A program made the position numbers and the translations under genes. Source: Flammulina velutipes (Eukaryota; Basidiomycota; Agaricomycetes; Agaricales; Physalacriaceae). From it: a stretch of DNA of 64,000 nucleotides. Each line of letters begins with the position of its first letter. The stretch's first letter is position 1. Below the pieces are notes generated by a model that saw only the letters and a list, made by a program, of their open reading frames with translations, ran no database searches and was not told where the DNA came from. The stretch is taken from NCBI GenBank assembly GCA_011800155.1, contig CM022374.1, forward strand, positions 2,418,001 through 2,482,000. The letters run 5' to 3'. Shown here piece after piece: positions 33,895 through 48,437 of this stretch.

Positions 33895-34940
33895 TTCTGC
33901 GATGAAGGTGGTTAAGTATCAAAATTCGGAGTGCGCCAATTGCTGTGTGAACCAGTGCCGGATCATTCCGCCCGGCTTCCCGGCACTGCTCACCGCCCAT
34001 CCTCATTCATTCATTCTAATTCAATACACCGCCATGCAATCGTGCTTCTAGTTAATCTCAAAGTTCTCACTGACACATGCTCTGTGATCCTGGCCCGCTC
34101 CATCTCTTCTTTTACTTCTTCAACTCGCTTCGCTGCTCTGTGTACTCGATATCTCTCCTGGAAACCTTTTGATCGGCTTCGTTGGTGTGGTTATACCGTT
34201 GCTGCGAACTCGAAAAACTAGATTCCAATCTTTCTGTCACTTCCAAATCAGTCTCTGTGAAACAGTCCTCTCCTACGTAGCCTCATTGCAGCGCCTCTTC
34301 GCTGTCTTGGTCACGGTCGCCACTCGACTAACGCGTCGCCAGTGTCTGTACAACCTAGCATTCTTTCACCTCGATGTTGAGGTTACCATTTCATCTTCCC
34401 TCTGACTAGATCTCAAACATTGCCAACAAGCCTCGGGATGCAATCGGGATGATACTGTCGGCCACTACTTATCTTGATCATCAATCTGGGCTTCCGCTCA
34501 GTTGTTGTCATCTCTGGGTGCTTAGACGGAATCACGATCCGTTTCATACTCGTCCTCTCTAGTATGAAGATATCGTGGCGCTTGTTGCGCTTCTAGATTA
34601 TGGGCAGACGGCGCTAATTGTCAAATTACGGAAGGCGATGATGTGGCGCTGCTCCGTTACACACTCATTAAATCGCTTCTACTTTGACCACAGGGGCATA
34701 CAGAAACATATACGTGGCGCGCACCGCTTTCACAACCTAAAACCTTGCCCTGATTGGCGTTGCAATTTAATACCCCACAGGCTTCAAGGCAACCTGTTGG
34801 CGGAACAAAGGATTGGCGTTGTTTGGCGCAACCGTGGTTTTAGCTCAAGGTTAGCTCGAGCTTCATGATACAAAGCAAAAAATTAACGTCCTGGCATAGT
34901 ACTTCTTCAAAATAAAATAAAATACACTTTCTCTCCACGC
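33895..34940. other. Long upstream region of the Crz1-like gene
   Basis: Between the Crz1-like start and the end of the methyltransferase gene. Only short unsupported ORFs are seen; probably promoter and 5' leader of the regulator. Confidence 0.45.
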
Positions 34941-35738
34941 TCAGTATACTCCCGGGATAAGACGATATCTCACTCTCTCTGCCCACTTCTCCCATTCGTC
35001 TCCGAACGCTGCATGCATCATGTCGTCTTCACCTCTCACCCTCACCATGAGCAATGTCAACAGAGCAGACATCCCCAGAATCCAAAACCCAACAAACAGT
35101 ATACCTCCGATAGTGCCCAATACACCGCTCTGCCTCAGCCACGAATGTGAGCCTAGCGCACACCCTGCATGTCCAAAGAACCCAATAATTCCACCGATGT
35201 ACGACGGATGGCGGACGATGGAGTACGGCCCGTCGGTTACGAGTCTATGATCTCGCTGTTTTGAAAGTTCAAAGGTGAACATCTTTCCTAGCGTGTGGAA
35301 GGCCAGGATACGAAAACTATAGCCTGCGTAGGTGACAATGCATGACACCGCAAAGAACAGCGTTGGGCGCGTGATGTCAAGATGGGATAATGGTACGTTG
35401 TTGAAGGAGAGATATGATGCAAGTACATGGCTGACAGGGCTCGATGGGTTTGCTGCGCCATAGATGGCTGCGCATTCGAATAGGGCGATTCCCCACTGTA
35501 CGAGCTAGGGAAAAACTATTCAGTGCATCGAAAAGGAAGCAACATAGGAACAACATACGTCGAGAACATCTCCAAGCGATAACACAAATCTCACCGCGAC
35601 CTCGAATATACGTGCGGATCCAGTCTTGGGAAAATATTGCTCCTGCTTGGGTGGTGCTTTGTTTGGAGGTGACATGCATCGGTGGAAACCGTACGCAGTC
35701 AAAAGCACGAAGGGGATCTTGACAAGAGACAGAGACAT
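34941..35738 (-). CDS. Isoprenylcysteine carboxyl methyltransferase family protein (ICMT/PEMT-like)
   Basis: ATG 35738 gives MSLSLVKIPFVLL, the first of several hydrophobic segments. An intron near 35505-35585 leads to the next part (VQWGIALFECAAIYG), and the last exon (to 34941) contains the family core: GKMFTFELSKQRDHRLVTDG, GPYSIVRHPSYIGGI, a long membrane span (GILFVGFWILGMSALLTLL) and the C-terminal EDDMMHAAFGDEWEKW followed by RVRYRLIPGVY. RHPSY and the conserved Glu/Trp-rich tail bind S-adenosylmethionine in STE14/ICMT enzymes, which methylate prenylated CaaX cysteines in the ER membrane. The sequence is shorter and more divergent than canonical STE14. Agaricomycetes carry several such paralogues, so the substrate may differ. 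Confidence 0.8.
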
Positions 35739-36821
35739 GGATGGGATGGGATGAATATTGACTGTCAAATAAAAGATTATTTTATATCCCGTCTCTCAGG
35801 CAGAGGGCTGTGACTTTCTCGGTATGCGGATCTGGCACATAGCGCCCGACGCCCGTCCATGTCGGGATTAGTTACACTGGGTGAGTCAACTGGCGATAAC
35901 GATCATTCATCATTTCAAGTTGTAGGTCCACTTGCCATGACGTTTCCGAGGCACAGAACAACATGTTATCTTGTCGTGAGTGTTCAATGCGATTCAATGC
36001 ACAGCAAGTAGGATAGGAAGACTTGGGCAGCTGGACAAAGGCGGGTACGAAAGGCACCGTGCAGGGCTCGTATTGTACAGCCGCCAATTAGTAAACACTA
36101 GTACCAATTACCTGCAATGATCTCTTCGGAGTCCGTGCTACGCGCCGCCAATAACGGGCTGAGCCCAGACGTCGGTTAGCGTGAAACCCGTAGTTTACAA
36201 CGTAGGATGATGGTCTTCATAGTGGATGTGAACCAATTACCAAGGTGGCTTGACGGTACTGTGCAAGATATGCGTCTCTGTAGCGGCCCCGAATAGAGTA
36301 CAGAAGGATTCTGTTTAACTGATACTGATCCACCGTGATTTATATCAATAGTTACGCTTTTGAACATTGAATTGCAGGAGCGTGGGAACACCCGACCTTA
36401 GGATCTTGTCACAGTTCCAAGTTGAACTCAGTTTTGAGCTGAGCTCTACGTCAAAATATATCGCCTGAACACAAATAGAACTCGCTAGCTGTAATTGTGC
36501 TGGACAGAAGTACGTGCAGTAGAGCAGAGACTGTTTGTGCCAGTAAGTACTTGTAATTTCAATTTTCGGATCCGTCGATGACGCGCCCTGACGCGCCTTA
36601 GGCCACGCCTAATTTGGGAATTACTGGTGCATAAATAACTCACGTCCAAATGGTTGGTGCGTACGGTAACATTATACAATTGAACAGAATCCAACTAACG
36701 GCCAATGGTAAGACTTGTCTGGCTCCCGATTTCCGGTCATCATTCATTCACTCACACAGCTTCGAATAAACGCGTGCTCCCAGTTCCCGATTTAGAAGGA
36801 CTTACTCCTATTTCATTCCCT
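35739..36821. other. Intergenic region between divergent genes
   Basis: No gene is seen. It serves as upstream region for both the methyltransferase gene (minus) and the Gly/Ser-rich gene (plus). Confidence 0.5.
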
Positions 36822-36828
36822 TATAAAA
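36822..36828 (+). promoter_or_regulatory. TATA box of the Gly/Ser-rich protein gene
   Basis: TATAAAA lies 39 nt before the ATG at 36867, again implying a short leader. Confidence 0.55.
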
Positions 36829-36866
36829 TGCTTTGACTTCTTCCCTTCTGCCACTTTTTTGCGACC

Positions 36867-37911
36867 ATGTTTGTGCCATTTATATCCGCACGCCAAAACA
36901 ACGAGAAATTAGGCAAACGCAAAGGTGGAGGTGGAGGCGGTCGTGGAGGCGGTGGAAGTACCGGCGGAGGCAAAGGAAGTTCTGGCTCGTCGGGATCTAG
37001 TGCTGGGAAAGGTGGCGGTTCGTCGTCGTCGTCCTCATCATCATCCAAGAGCTCCTGGTCCTCCTGGTCCGGTGGTAGCACATCTACCTCCAAGAACGCT
37101 CCAAGGCCATACAGCAATGGCGGTGGTGCAGTGTCAACAATCTCATCTGGATCTTTCGCAGGAAGAACGTCTGGCGGAGGCACACGTGGGTCCATCTACG
37201 GCAATAGGTATGCGCCTATTTGCTCACATCCAATTTTTAACGAACTCGTTGTTTCAGCGTATATGGAAGTGGGTATCCGGGCATATCGGGCAGAGGTGTG
37301 GCTGGCAGAGGCTTCCCATTCGTCTTTTGGCCTCTCGCCTTTGGCGGTATTGGCAGTTCCGCGTATCTCTACAATAACGAGGTAAGTTTACCGGATTGCA
37401 TCGCATTTTCTACGCTGACCCCTTGCAGTACGGTCTACCCGACAATACCAGCCGTCCCGGGGGTGCTCAAATGACCGCTGCCTTTAAATCCAACAACGCG
37501 GATTTGAACACTATCTTCCGCATCGTTTCCGACAACAACACTGTCGTCGAGCTCATCGACCAGATCAACACCAACTGTTCCTCGAGGCTCACCACCACAT
37601 CGACGACAGCAGCGGCATTCAGTCTTGATCTTGTCAAGCCCGAACAGATCGTACAATACTACCGGGCGAGTAGTGTGGCGCTCACCGTAGACGGGTATAA
37701 CAATTCGGCAGTGTTCTCGAGCGATGAGAACGCACCACAGACACCCCTCCCGAGTGTGCTGGATACGTCATTATTGGAGTGCTTGAACGCCACGATCGGA
37801 AATGCCGTGCCTCTAGTCGATGGTGCATTTGGGTCTGGGGACGCCCGGGTAAATATGGGTTCAGTTGCCCTGGCATGGATGTTCTTCTGGTGGATAAGGA
37901 ACACATTCTAA
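36867..37911 (+). CDS. Gly/Ser-rich conserved basidiomycete protein of unknown function
   Basis: ATG 36867 (MFVPFISARQNNEKLG). Residues about 18-80 are a Gly- and Ser-rich tract (GGGGGGRGGGG, SSSSSSSSSKSSWSSWS). Two introns (about 37209-37258 and 37382-37428) join the tract to VYGSGYPGISGRGVAGRGF, a short aromatic/hydrophobic stretch (PFVFWPLAFGGIGSSAYLY), and then an extracellular-looking domain: YGLPDNTSRPGG, CSSRL, EQIVQYYRASSVALTVDGYN, SLLECLNATIGNAVPLVDGA. Several N-glycosylation sequons (NTS, NNT, NCS, NNS, NAT) are present. The C-terminus is hydrophobic (SVALAWMFFWWIRNTF) and could be a membrane anchor. I recall similar proteins as conserved hypotheticals across agaricomycetes. No signal peptide is obvious with this start. 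A cell-surface role is inference. Confidence 0.7.
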
Positions 37912-38236
37912 GCAGAACAACTCCAGTTTATTTTACTACTTATGAGCATACATATTCCTTACGAAGTCATACTGTACATTTCCCATTATTGCATTTCATA
38001 TTCCTTCAGCTCACGCCAATTATTTCTGTACGTCTTCAAATCGGGAAATAATTGTATGGCGCCATCTAAGAGAGCATTCAAGTTCAACATTCAGTACTTT
38101 GTACAATTATCACATTTCATCTCATTACTAGCCGCATTAGGCAGTCACCGACCGCGCGCCACTGCTCTTGAAAAGCGTAATTATGTATATCTCTCAGGTA
38201 GATATTGTAGATAGATGAATTTGAGAAGCAAGAATA
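37912..38236. other. Short region between convergent genes
   Basis: AT-rich 3' flanks of two convergent genes. Nothing else is seen. Confidence 0.5.
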
Positions 38237-40329
38237 CTAGTCGTCCCATCTCGCACTCATACCGTCATCTAATTTAGCCTCCCCACTTGCGATTGCCGCA
38301 ACCAGCTGTTTCCGTATGTCAAACGTGTCAGCGATGATTTTGTCGCGGCCACCCTTCGCCAACGATGATAAATGCCATAGCTTAACCACACGAGGGTATG
38401 AATCTGCTAATTTATCCATAGCGTCCAGCTGATCGCGTACTTTAGCCCCGTACTCTTGCATCCGCTGGATAGCGCAGTTTAAGAACCCTAGGAGGGACGT
38501 CAGTAATAGTCAACTCGTCAAATCTAGGGAACTTACAGGCATGTGTCTCATCGTCTTGAGGAAAACACTCCGCGGCGGCAAGATACGCCTCAGAAGCTTG
38601 CTTCAAAAATACTCTGCCTTCTGGACTTCCTTTGCTTTCGTTGCTACCCTTTTTCCCATAATAAAACGCTTTCATTCTGGGACTGACTTCAGCTCCTGAC
38701 GCAGAAAAGGGGTACAGCAATGCTTACGAGTATGCTTGTCCTTTGCAATAATCTGTGAACCCCATCCTCCACCCAGGTAGTCCGGTGTGTGGTGAAAGGG
38801 GATTTGCGTCAACCTCTTGTATCATGTCCTCTGCACGTTGCAATAGTTCCTCGAGTGTGTCTCCTTTGCTTTCCGAAAATCCCTAATGAGCAATTAGTTG
38901 GCGGTCGTTACCAGGATACCCTACAGATACCTCCATAAGAGCGTGAAGATACATATTTTTGACGCCACGCAAAAACGTGAGTTCAAAGATGGTGCCACGA
39001 TCGTCCGAGGGAATGTTGTGCCAGATCTGTCTTCCCCATTCGAGGACATCTAGCGCTTGGAGGAGAAACTCTTTCTCAGCCTGTCGATTTGCCCTCATGT
39101 TGCCTTCCATGAAGGCACGCATAATCCATCCTCTATAAGTTATGAGAGAAGCATCAGGTTTATCAGCGACATCGAAGGCTACTAAAGCTAACACGAACCG
39201 GACTGTCAAGCTCAATGCCGGACGAACATCATTCCATCCTTTGGCTTTCAAACGTTGAAGTGCAGCCTTCTTGATCTTCTCCGGCGATGATGTAGTCCAG
39301 TCATTGACATCCCGCTGCATCACTTCCATAATGACTGGGGTGGTTGAGCTGGATTCTAGTTATCATCGTATGAAAAATCTTACTTTGTTGGTTATATTGT
39401 TTGATGAACTGGCTATCTGTTATATGGAATGCCCGATTGTCAAGCAGGACTGCGTTACTGATAGATTGGATATGCTGGAATATGCGCGTAGGTTAAGCAA
39501 GTCACAAAATTCTGCCGTAAGAAGACTTACCCCAGCTCGCCCCATAATCATAGCTCCAACAGCTTTTGTTTCATACATGCCGTTGACACCTTCCATAAAT
39601 TCTGAATACGCTTCGTAGATGACCCATGCCTTTCATTCGTCAGCAGTCATGAAGGTGCTAAGCAATTTCGCGTACTCACACTACTCTTGAAGTCATTCCT
39701 GGCCCTAAGTCCCGGGATCATAGCTTTAGCGATAACCCATGGCAAGCTACCTTCTTCATTGACGTTGATGACGATTGACTGGGGCCCCGAAGCATTCTGC
39801 AGTTGCTGTATCTTCGCTTTGGCTGCTTCAAGACCAGTCGTATACTGATCGCGGGTCTTTTTGTCGCTCTCTGGTAGCGCGTCCAGAGCGCTTTGCCAAT
39901 TGACCACACTGCGCGAATAATCTTGAAGTGCCTTATCTACAAATGAGAACCCAGTTCGCATCAGAAAAAGTTGCATACATCGTGAGCTGTAGCCATTCGT
40001 GCGTACGCTTTCGCATACTTTGGATCGAGAGTAGTTGCCTGTGAGATGATATTGCTTTAGCTCCTCGTCGCCAACTGGAATGAAAACATACCTGTGTCGC
40101 ATCATTAACAGCGCTCAAGTACCTGGTTCGGATTAGCGCACTCCGAATCTCCGTTCTTGGTAGCTGCTCACTGCTTCATGTTAAGATGACACGCAGCGCG
40201 GTTGGCGTACAGGACCGCATTCTGTCCATCAATATCAATGGCTTCAGAATACTTGATGGCAGCTTCTGAGAATTTCTTGGCTCCAAAGAGTTTGTTTCCC
40301 TCTGCTTTGAGAGCGTCAGCGTCAGACAT
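38237..40329 (-). CDS. TPR-repeat protein, co-chaperone-like N-terminus
   Basis: ATG 40329 begins MSDADALKAEGNKLFGAKKF. Exon 1 then gives a first TPR (EGNKLF, YSEAIDIDGQNAVLYANRAA); the next exons complete the array with YLSAVNDATQATTLDPKYAKAY-type sequence and DYSRSVVNWQSALDALPE. These resemble the Sti1/SGT2-type TPRs that bind Hsp70/Hsp90 EEVD tails. A linker with a possible coiled coil (KKTRDQYTTGLEAAKAKIQQ) follows. The rest, some 350 residues through many short exons, includes SLPWVIAKAMIPGLRA, WDVIYEAY-like sequence and WNDVRPALSLTVRFVLALV, with no domain I can name; it ends MSARWDD. The family looks conserved in agaricomycetes. Exact exon borders between 39350 and 39650 are uncertain. 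Confidence 0.7.
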
Positions 40330-40473
40330 CGTGGGCAACGAGGTGGTGGTGGTGGAACTGAAGGGGTTTGTACGTACGAATTACAATGTCATAAATGATC
40401 ACTCTCGTGGGAAAACACAGCGCAGCGAATTAGAGCACAATTTCAATTTCGTTGTTCCGAGAGTCGTATACAC

Positions 40474-42418
40474 CTACTCTTCATTGCTCCCCATATCCGG
40501 AGCAGTAACGTTAAACCCAGAAGCGAAGAGTTTGTGAGTTATGCTAGCTATGTCCACGTCACCCAAAAAGGCCTCCATCAGATCTGTAAGGTCGGTGTTC
40601 TCATTTGAGCCACGAAAGTTGAGACAGTAGTTGTTAGCAGTATAACAGTAGATTGGAACATCGGCGGCGCTGTCACGAAAATTAAAACACACGCACAATT
40701 TGGAGAATGAATTTATCGCTTACGTGTGTCCGCTAGTCGTCCAGTCTAAACGTGCACGGATGTTGACCATGATAGCAAGTGCATCATTGAGAGCGTCTGT
40801 GTCATTTCCGAGTGCAGAGATGCCAGAAGCCTGTGAGACGTCAGAGCAGTCCGATGATATGAAAACAATTAGACTTGCCTCGGTAGTAGTGAAGTTGAAA
40901 AGATTGAGATTCTCTGCCACAATAGTGCGAATCTGTTCGGCGGTCACTGGACCTTCTCCAGCGGCTTCTGAAATAACACCGGCAGTATAATACGTAGAGT
41001 GAGATGCATTTGCCAGAACGAACGCTGGAAAATAGAGTTAGTTGAGTGATAAAAAAAAGGTGTCACAGATAACATACGATTCCATCCATATTCCCAATCC
41101 TCGATGGGACTCTCCGTTCTCGCGCCAAGGCCAAGCCCACCAGTCTCGTGGTCAGACGTACTAAAGAACAGTGTGTCGTCCCCGCGCGCCTGAAGTCTGT
41201 CAACCCATCCTTTGACCTTCATTGCGGTGTCCGAGATCTCTAAAGCACCGGATATTGTAGCAACCAGGTCGTTGTCATGCTGGGCGCTATCAGTGATTTC
41301 GCTTTCGTAGAAGAGAAAGAAGCCTTTGTCAGAAGCAGCTGTGGCGGCATGCAGCAGCTCAAGGGCTTTGTCCACCATGTCAGGAAGACTGGGATGTGTG
41401 TCCAGACGATCGAGGGGGCAGGCAATGTCTTCGGGGGCAAAAAGACCAACGAGGGGGAGGCTATCTGCACTGGCCAACGCAGTGGAATTCAATGCGATAT
41501 TCCATCCATATTCAGCGGAAGCCTCCGCAAGGAGGTCGCGGTCGTCGAAACGGCACGAGCCGGCTTCACTTTGAGGAATGAAAGCGCACAGTCCACCACC
41601 TAGAATGAGGTCAGCGCTTCGCCCAAGAGGATTGTCGAGACCGAGCTGTTGAGCTGCGATGAACCAGGCGTCATTACGGTCTACGCTGTGTGCGGTGAAT
41701 GCCGCTGGAGATGCATCCCTGGAGACGTTGAGTACGGTTCCGTAGGCATCTTCGGAAAAGGTATACCATATATATGATGTGGAGATGACACCGGTCAGGT
41801 ATCCAGCAGCTTTTGCAGCCTCCAAGATAGTGCCGACTGGGGCTCCTGCGGAATCTACGCCCACTCGTCCGTTGATAGTCTTGATACCGCAAGAGACTGC
41901 CGTTGCGCCAGCCGCGCTGTCAGTGATCTAGTATCCATTAAATGATTGATATTCATCATAGCAGATGACTTGCCAGAGACCCAGTACGTGACACTCCGAT
42001 AAAGTCGTCTTCCAAAGAAGTCACGTAGCCATTGTATTCGAGTTCAGGTTGATTCTCCAACACTAGATTGATATCAGATCTCCGAAGAGACGATAGTCAT
42101 CATGAAGTATACTTTGAACGTATTGACGCGTCATGGGAAGGACAGACGATCCCACTAGATGCTCATGGTAAGAAAGATAGTAGATCTGCTCAGATTTTGA
42201 ACGTACTGCCATCAGTCCATCCTATACAGAGGTCAAAACAAGTCAACAAACATAGCCAAAAATATCTCACCGAGAATGATATTCTTGCGGCTAGACTGTC
42301 TGACGGCCGGTGCAGCACATACAGAGGGAGTCAGACATATCGTCACGAGCGTGAAGAAAGCTGAGGAAATCGTATGCATGACGAGTAGCAGTAGAGCACA
42401 ACGAGAGGTAACTTCCAT
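40474..42418 (-). CDS. Alkaline phosphatase, secretory or vacuolar
   Basis: ATG 42418 gives a hydrophobic signal or anchor (EVTSRCALLLLVMHTISSAF ... VCAAPA) and then SSRKNIIL. A 15-nt microexon (42207-42221) is needed to join IIL to GWTDGMGSSVLPMTRQY, which restores the DGMG metal-binding motif. ITDSAAGATA follows, with the phosphorylated serine, after a GC-AG intron (41928-41973). Further motifs are CGIKTINGRVGVD, GGGLCAFIPQ, FFLFYESEITDSAQHDND (metal ligands), TSDHETGGLGLG and, near the C-terminus, TSGHTSADV with the last metal-binding His. The stop is at 40474-40476. The enzyme hydrolyses phosphate monoesters. All metal and nucleophile motifs are present. Confidence 0.85.
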
Positions 42419-44277
42419 CAACTCAATCTTCTCTCTTTTATACCGCTATGAAGATAGGACATCAGATAACAAAGAACACACAAATGCACGTTCATCGAGT
42501 GCCAAGACCAGTGATTTGCCCATGCATACATGTACCTGCCGAGTATAGTGATTCGCGCGCTGGCAGTGGTAGATGTGTCGAACGACTCCGCGAGGAACGC
42601 AGCTCTAGTACGAAGCAAGCAGTCAAGAAAATGCTACCCTCCATTAAAAAGAATAACAGCAGAGAGCTAAGGCCTGAGAAGAAATGAGGAATGAGCGACG
42701 TAGAGCAGGTAAAATTTCTTGTTATGATGGTGAACAAGTCGAACCCGGCCCGGATGTGCCGCATTTTGGACACAGTGACCACTGACCACCACCTCAACCA
42801 GTGACCGGCTATCGCCACCGTTCGTTTAGTTTGTATAGATAATGGCTTTTTTAAAGCCATTATGACTGGCATCCGCTCAAGAGCTAGTCTACTCGGCAAC
42901 CCTCTATATTACTCGAACCAACTTCTGCTCGAGCCTTGGTCTTCCATCACAACCGCTGATGTCGCACACTCAATTCGCCCCCACACACCAATGCGAGGAG
43001 TGCCATCTCCCTCTTTATACTCGCAGCTTATGACGCTCATGATATCCTATGCTCTGTGCTCAATTTGCTCTCCTGCTTGGGCCACTGTTTGCGCCTATGT
43101 TACTGCGCTCAACTATATCCGACTACGCCTTTCCGGACTAGTTCCTTTTGCATCAGCTGACTTTGTACTTCCGGTATGGCAAAGTTTTGTGGCCACATTA
43201 CATGCGTGCACTTCCCCATATTCCCTGGAACGGTCTCTGAATGGGGCGTTGGGACCTCCTTTCACTAGATGCACCGTGCCACAAGACACTTCAATTATGT
43301 GCGGCGGCGTCTTTTCCCGGGCTTTCCTCTCGTCCATCATGGTTATCATTGGCTGGCTCCGGTATGTATCGTCCCCTTGTTGAGCTGACGCCAGCGAGGA
43401 TACTGCCGCGAGCGTTCGAACACATACTCTGTCCCTGCTCCCGAGTCTTCGTACCCGCCTGATAACAAGCGGTGTAAGGGATATAAAGGTGCTAGAGAAA
43501 ATGTCGCAGGACGTTGTGCGGATATCGAAAAACTCAGACCTTGAAGAGACTCTAGAGTAGACTCTCCGCGTGTCGGACGTGTTTGTATGCTGTTATCTAT
43601 ACAGTTTGTATTCAAGTTCATTTCCGATAGATGCCAGTGGAACCCAATTTATTCACAAGACAGCGTGCTGCTTATCGACGACGTCGAACCAAACGGCTTG
43701 GATTATGTGCGCCCCATGCATAGTGATTAAAGACCATACCGTGACGCATGCGTGGCGGCGCACGTCGATCTAGTTCCGAATCACAGTACTAATTCCTAAG
43801 GATTGTCCGTCGTACGATAGCTAACTTTCTCCCGAGAAATACGGCACACAGGACTGTTAGATTATGGATGATCTCTAGTATAAACCTACTCTTATTTTCT
43901 TCCTTCATCTCCGATGTACTAGTACGCAAGTTCCTCGGTGGAAGATATTTACCGGCAGGTTTGTGGCTTTAGCGAGGGAGGTTCATCTATCGTCCTGAGA
44001 CGAATCCTCTTTCAATGTGATATAGATTGAGGTCTAATAAGTGTAGACATTCATCGATTGATTGTGGCGCCTTTTACGTTCAAGGAAGGATATAGTTTTC
44101 GTCTGGCGGCCTGTGAAATGTAGGAGATAATTCCCAATATATGGTTGTGGCTCTCTTGTTAACGCATGATCAACTTCATTTAGCTCATAAAACTCGAAAT
44201 GCCTTGTTTCGCAATTACTTGTCTAAAGAGATGAACTTTATGTATATGCAGAAAGTGTGAATATACGAGCGTCAGAA
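42419..44277. other. Gene-free region with one unassigned ORF
   Basis: A 173-codon plus ORF with an ATG (42862-43383) contains several hydrophobic stretches but no recognisable family. Its ATG overlaps an 11-bp perfect inverted repeat (ATAATGGCTTT, 3-nt spacer, AAAGCCATTAT; 42839-42863). The right half, from about 43770, is AT-rich and shows nothing. Confidence 0.4.
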
Positions 44278-46327
<2,050 letters not shown>

Positions 46328-47571
46328 ATGACCTCTACAACGATTGGCTGCCAGTCCTACGTCTTTGATCCCCGGCCACACTATCCTTTGGTCTCTACCG
46401 TCAAACGTTACTGGTGTCTCAACTCTCCATACCTCACCGACCCGGACGCATTCACCTTAATCCTCCTCCACGGTACGAATTTTCACAAAGAGATATGGGA
46501 GCCAACCATCGAGGACCTTTTCTCGGGTACAACAAAAGCCAATGCACCCAAGGTCCGAGATGTCTGGGCACTAGATGCCCCAAACCACGGCGATGCTGCG
46601 TTACTCAACGAACAAACTCTGAAATGGGGATACGAGACATGTGAGTACATTATGTTGTAAATCAACGTTTCGCTTGCGCACTAACAGTCTCGTGCTAGTT
46701 CGTTGGGAAGAGTATTCGAGACTCGTACATGCTTTTCTTCTGGGGCATGGTACTGGCGTGGATGTCAATTTCAGAAAACGACGTCTAATAGGCGTCGGAC
46801 ATTCATCAGGCGGAGGTGCATTGTATGTCACCTTTGAGCAGTGCTATTCCCGTTGCTCATCATTGGTTTTGCAGATTGCTGGCTTTGTCGTTCTACCCTC
46901 TCATTCGATTCGAAGCGCTTGTTCTAGTCGAACCGATGATCGTGGCCCATGAATACACTCAACATGCTCAAGAGTTGCTATTGAGTGGAGTGACAAAGCG
47001 TCAAGACCGATGGCCATCACAGCAAGCTGCATATCTTTCCCTTCAACGTCGCCGGACGTGGAAAGCATGGGACGATCGCGTGCTTCAAGCTTTCGTTGTC
47101 TGTACCTCTTTACTTTCCTTTGTTCATGTTTCAACGCTGATCGTTTCGATCAACAGTGCTATGGACTAAGAACCGTGCCCCCGGCAGAATGCGAGGTGTA
47201 TCCTAGCGGAGAGGTAACGCTCAAATGTAACAAAAAGCTCGAACTGGTTAGTTGGAATTGCGTAAGTATGTCATCCGTGTTAATATCTCTCAGCAGGCAT
47301 ACTACCGCGACCATCTTGGGAATGCACGATCGTATCAAGGCTTGTCGTACTTTGCTAGTGTCGTCCCTATAAACTTTGTTTACGGGTCTACTCACGATTA
47401 CATGTGAGTAGCATTCTTATTCGTATGTGCCATCTCACAGGGATAACAAGATCACGGGAAGCGAAAGACGATGTGATACATAACGCAAGCGGGGGGATCC
47501 ACAATCTTGCGTCGGTATCATATGTGGAGGGGGCAGGACATCTTGTAGGCTTTGCCTCCTACAGTTCTTGA
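46328..47571 (+). CDS. Alpha/beta hydrolase fold protein
   Basis: ATG 46328 (MTSTTIGCQSYVFDP). The fold's landmarks appear in order: TLILLHGTNFHKEIWEP (oxyanion-side HG), WALDAPNHGDA, an intron, then RRLIGVGHSSGGGAL with nucleophile serine in G-x-S-x-G (GHSSG), and LVLVEPMIV. The last exon contains EGAGHLV with the catalytic His. The C-terminal exon is reached with an intron from 47404 ending at aacaag, giving HDYISREAKDDVIHN; the nearer cacag acceptor would lead to a stop. The stop TGA ends at 47571. The substrate is unknown; it resembles the broad PF12697-type hydrolases, including serine esterases and toxin-biosynthesis-annotated homologues. Introns number about six. Confidence 0.8.
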
Positions 47572-47786
47572 TCAACTGTGATCCTAATGTTGGCTGTGTA
47601 GCTTCCGCAAACCCACCCTCGGCAGCTAGCCGCCCGACTGAATGAAATAGTAGGTTTGATAGCCTCCAGAGTGTGGGTTGTGGCCAAACTATAAGATCGT
47701 AATACTCCTCTCCCCAATAACTCTCTCTCGCCTATGCAAGATGATGTTGTAAGTATCGTACTTATTTATAAATATGCTGCAAAAAG

Positions 47787-47860
47787 TGATTCGACCCAGG
47801 CTCGAACTGAGGACCTTCTGTGTGTTAGACAGATGCGATAACCAACTACGCCATCGAACC
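47787..47860 (-). tRNA. tRNA-Val (anticodon AAC), second copy
   Basis: The 74 nt are identical to 18923-18996, on the opposite strand, again followed by a T5 terminator. Flanks differ apart from the terminator. Confidence 0.9.
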
Positions 47861-48437
47861 GTAGACGCCGATTGATTCTTGCTCCTCTGACCCACGTATG
47901 TGGCGCACTCCGCGAATAATTCAGAAGAGTTATTTGCTCCTTTTCGGGATTTACGCGGCGCTTCGCGCATACAATATCACTATGAAGTATTTCCTCCTGT
48001 CCGGCTATTTGAGTGAAAAATATCGCAGAAACTTGCACAAGCAACAGCGTTCTCGGTATTCGGATCACCCCTAAACGCGCTGCATAAATCACTTGGAAAT
48101 CACGCTAAAGCGGCATTGATCCGTGCTATTCCGCACAAGTTGAGGAACGTTCGTGCCTGATCCGTGCCGTTCTCCTGTCTCGTTCGACGACTTCACCAAA
48201 TTTCGGCCTATCTTGGACATTTTGAAGGCTGTGCTATCGTTCATGAATCACAATACAACAGCTATCTACAGCAGTCATTTCCGGCACCGCCTTCTTCGCG
48301 GTTTCCAGTGGGCCACATGATAGGAAATTGATAGACGTCTACATAGCTCCTGACGTGGGGGCTATACTGTTGAGCCATCTTGGGTCCTTAAATAGCGCGG
48401 CGGAGCACGTCTATCTTCCACACTAACACCCACAACC
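47861..48437. other. Intergenic region
   Basis: Between tRNA-Val and the band-7 gene. No supported gene; promoter of the band-7 gene is expected at the right end. Confidence 0.5.

Noticed and set aside
42862..43383. 173-codon ATG ORF with hydrophobic stretches
   Set aside because: No family features, no introns in a genome where introns are the rule, and no conserved-looking motifs.
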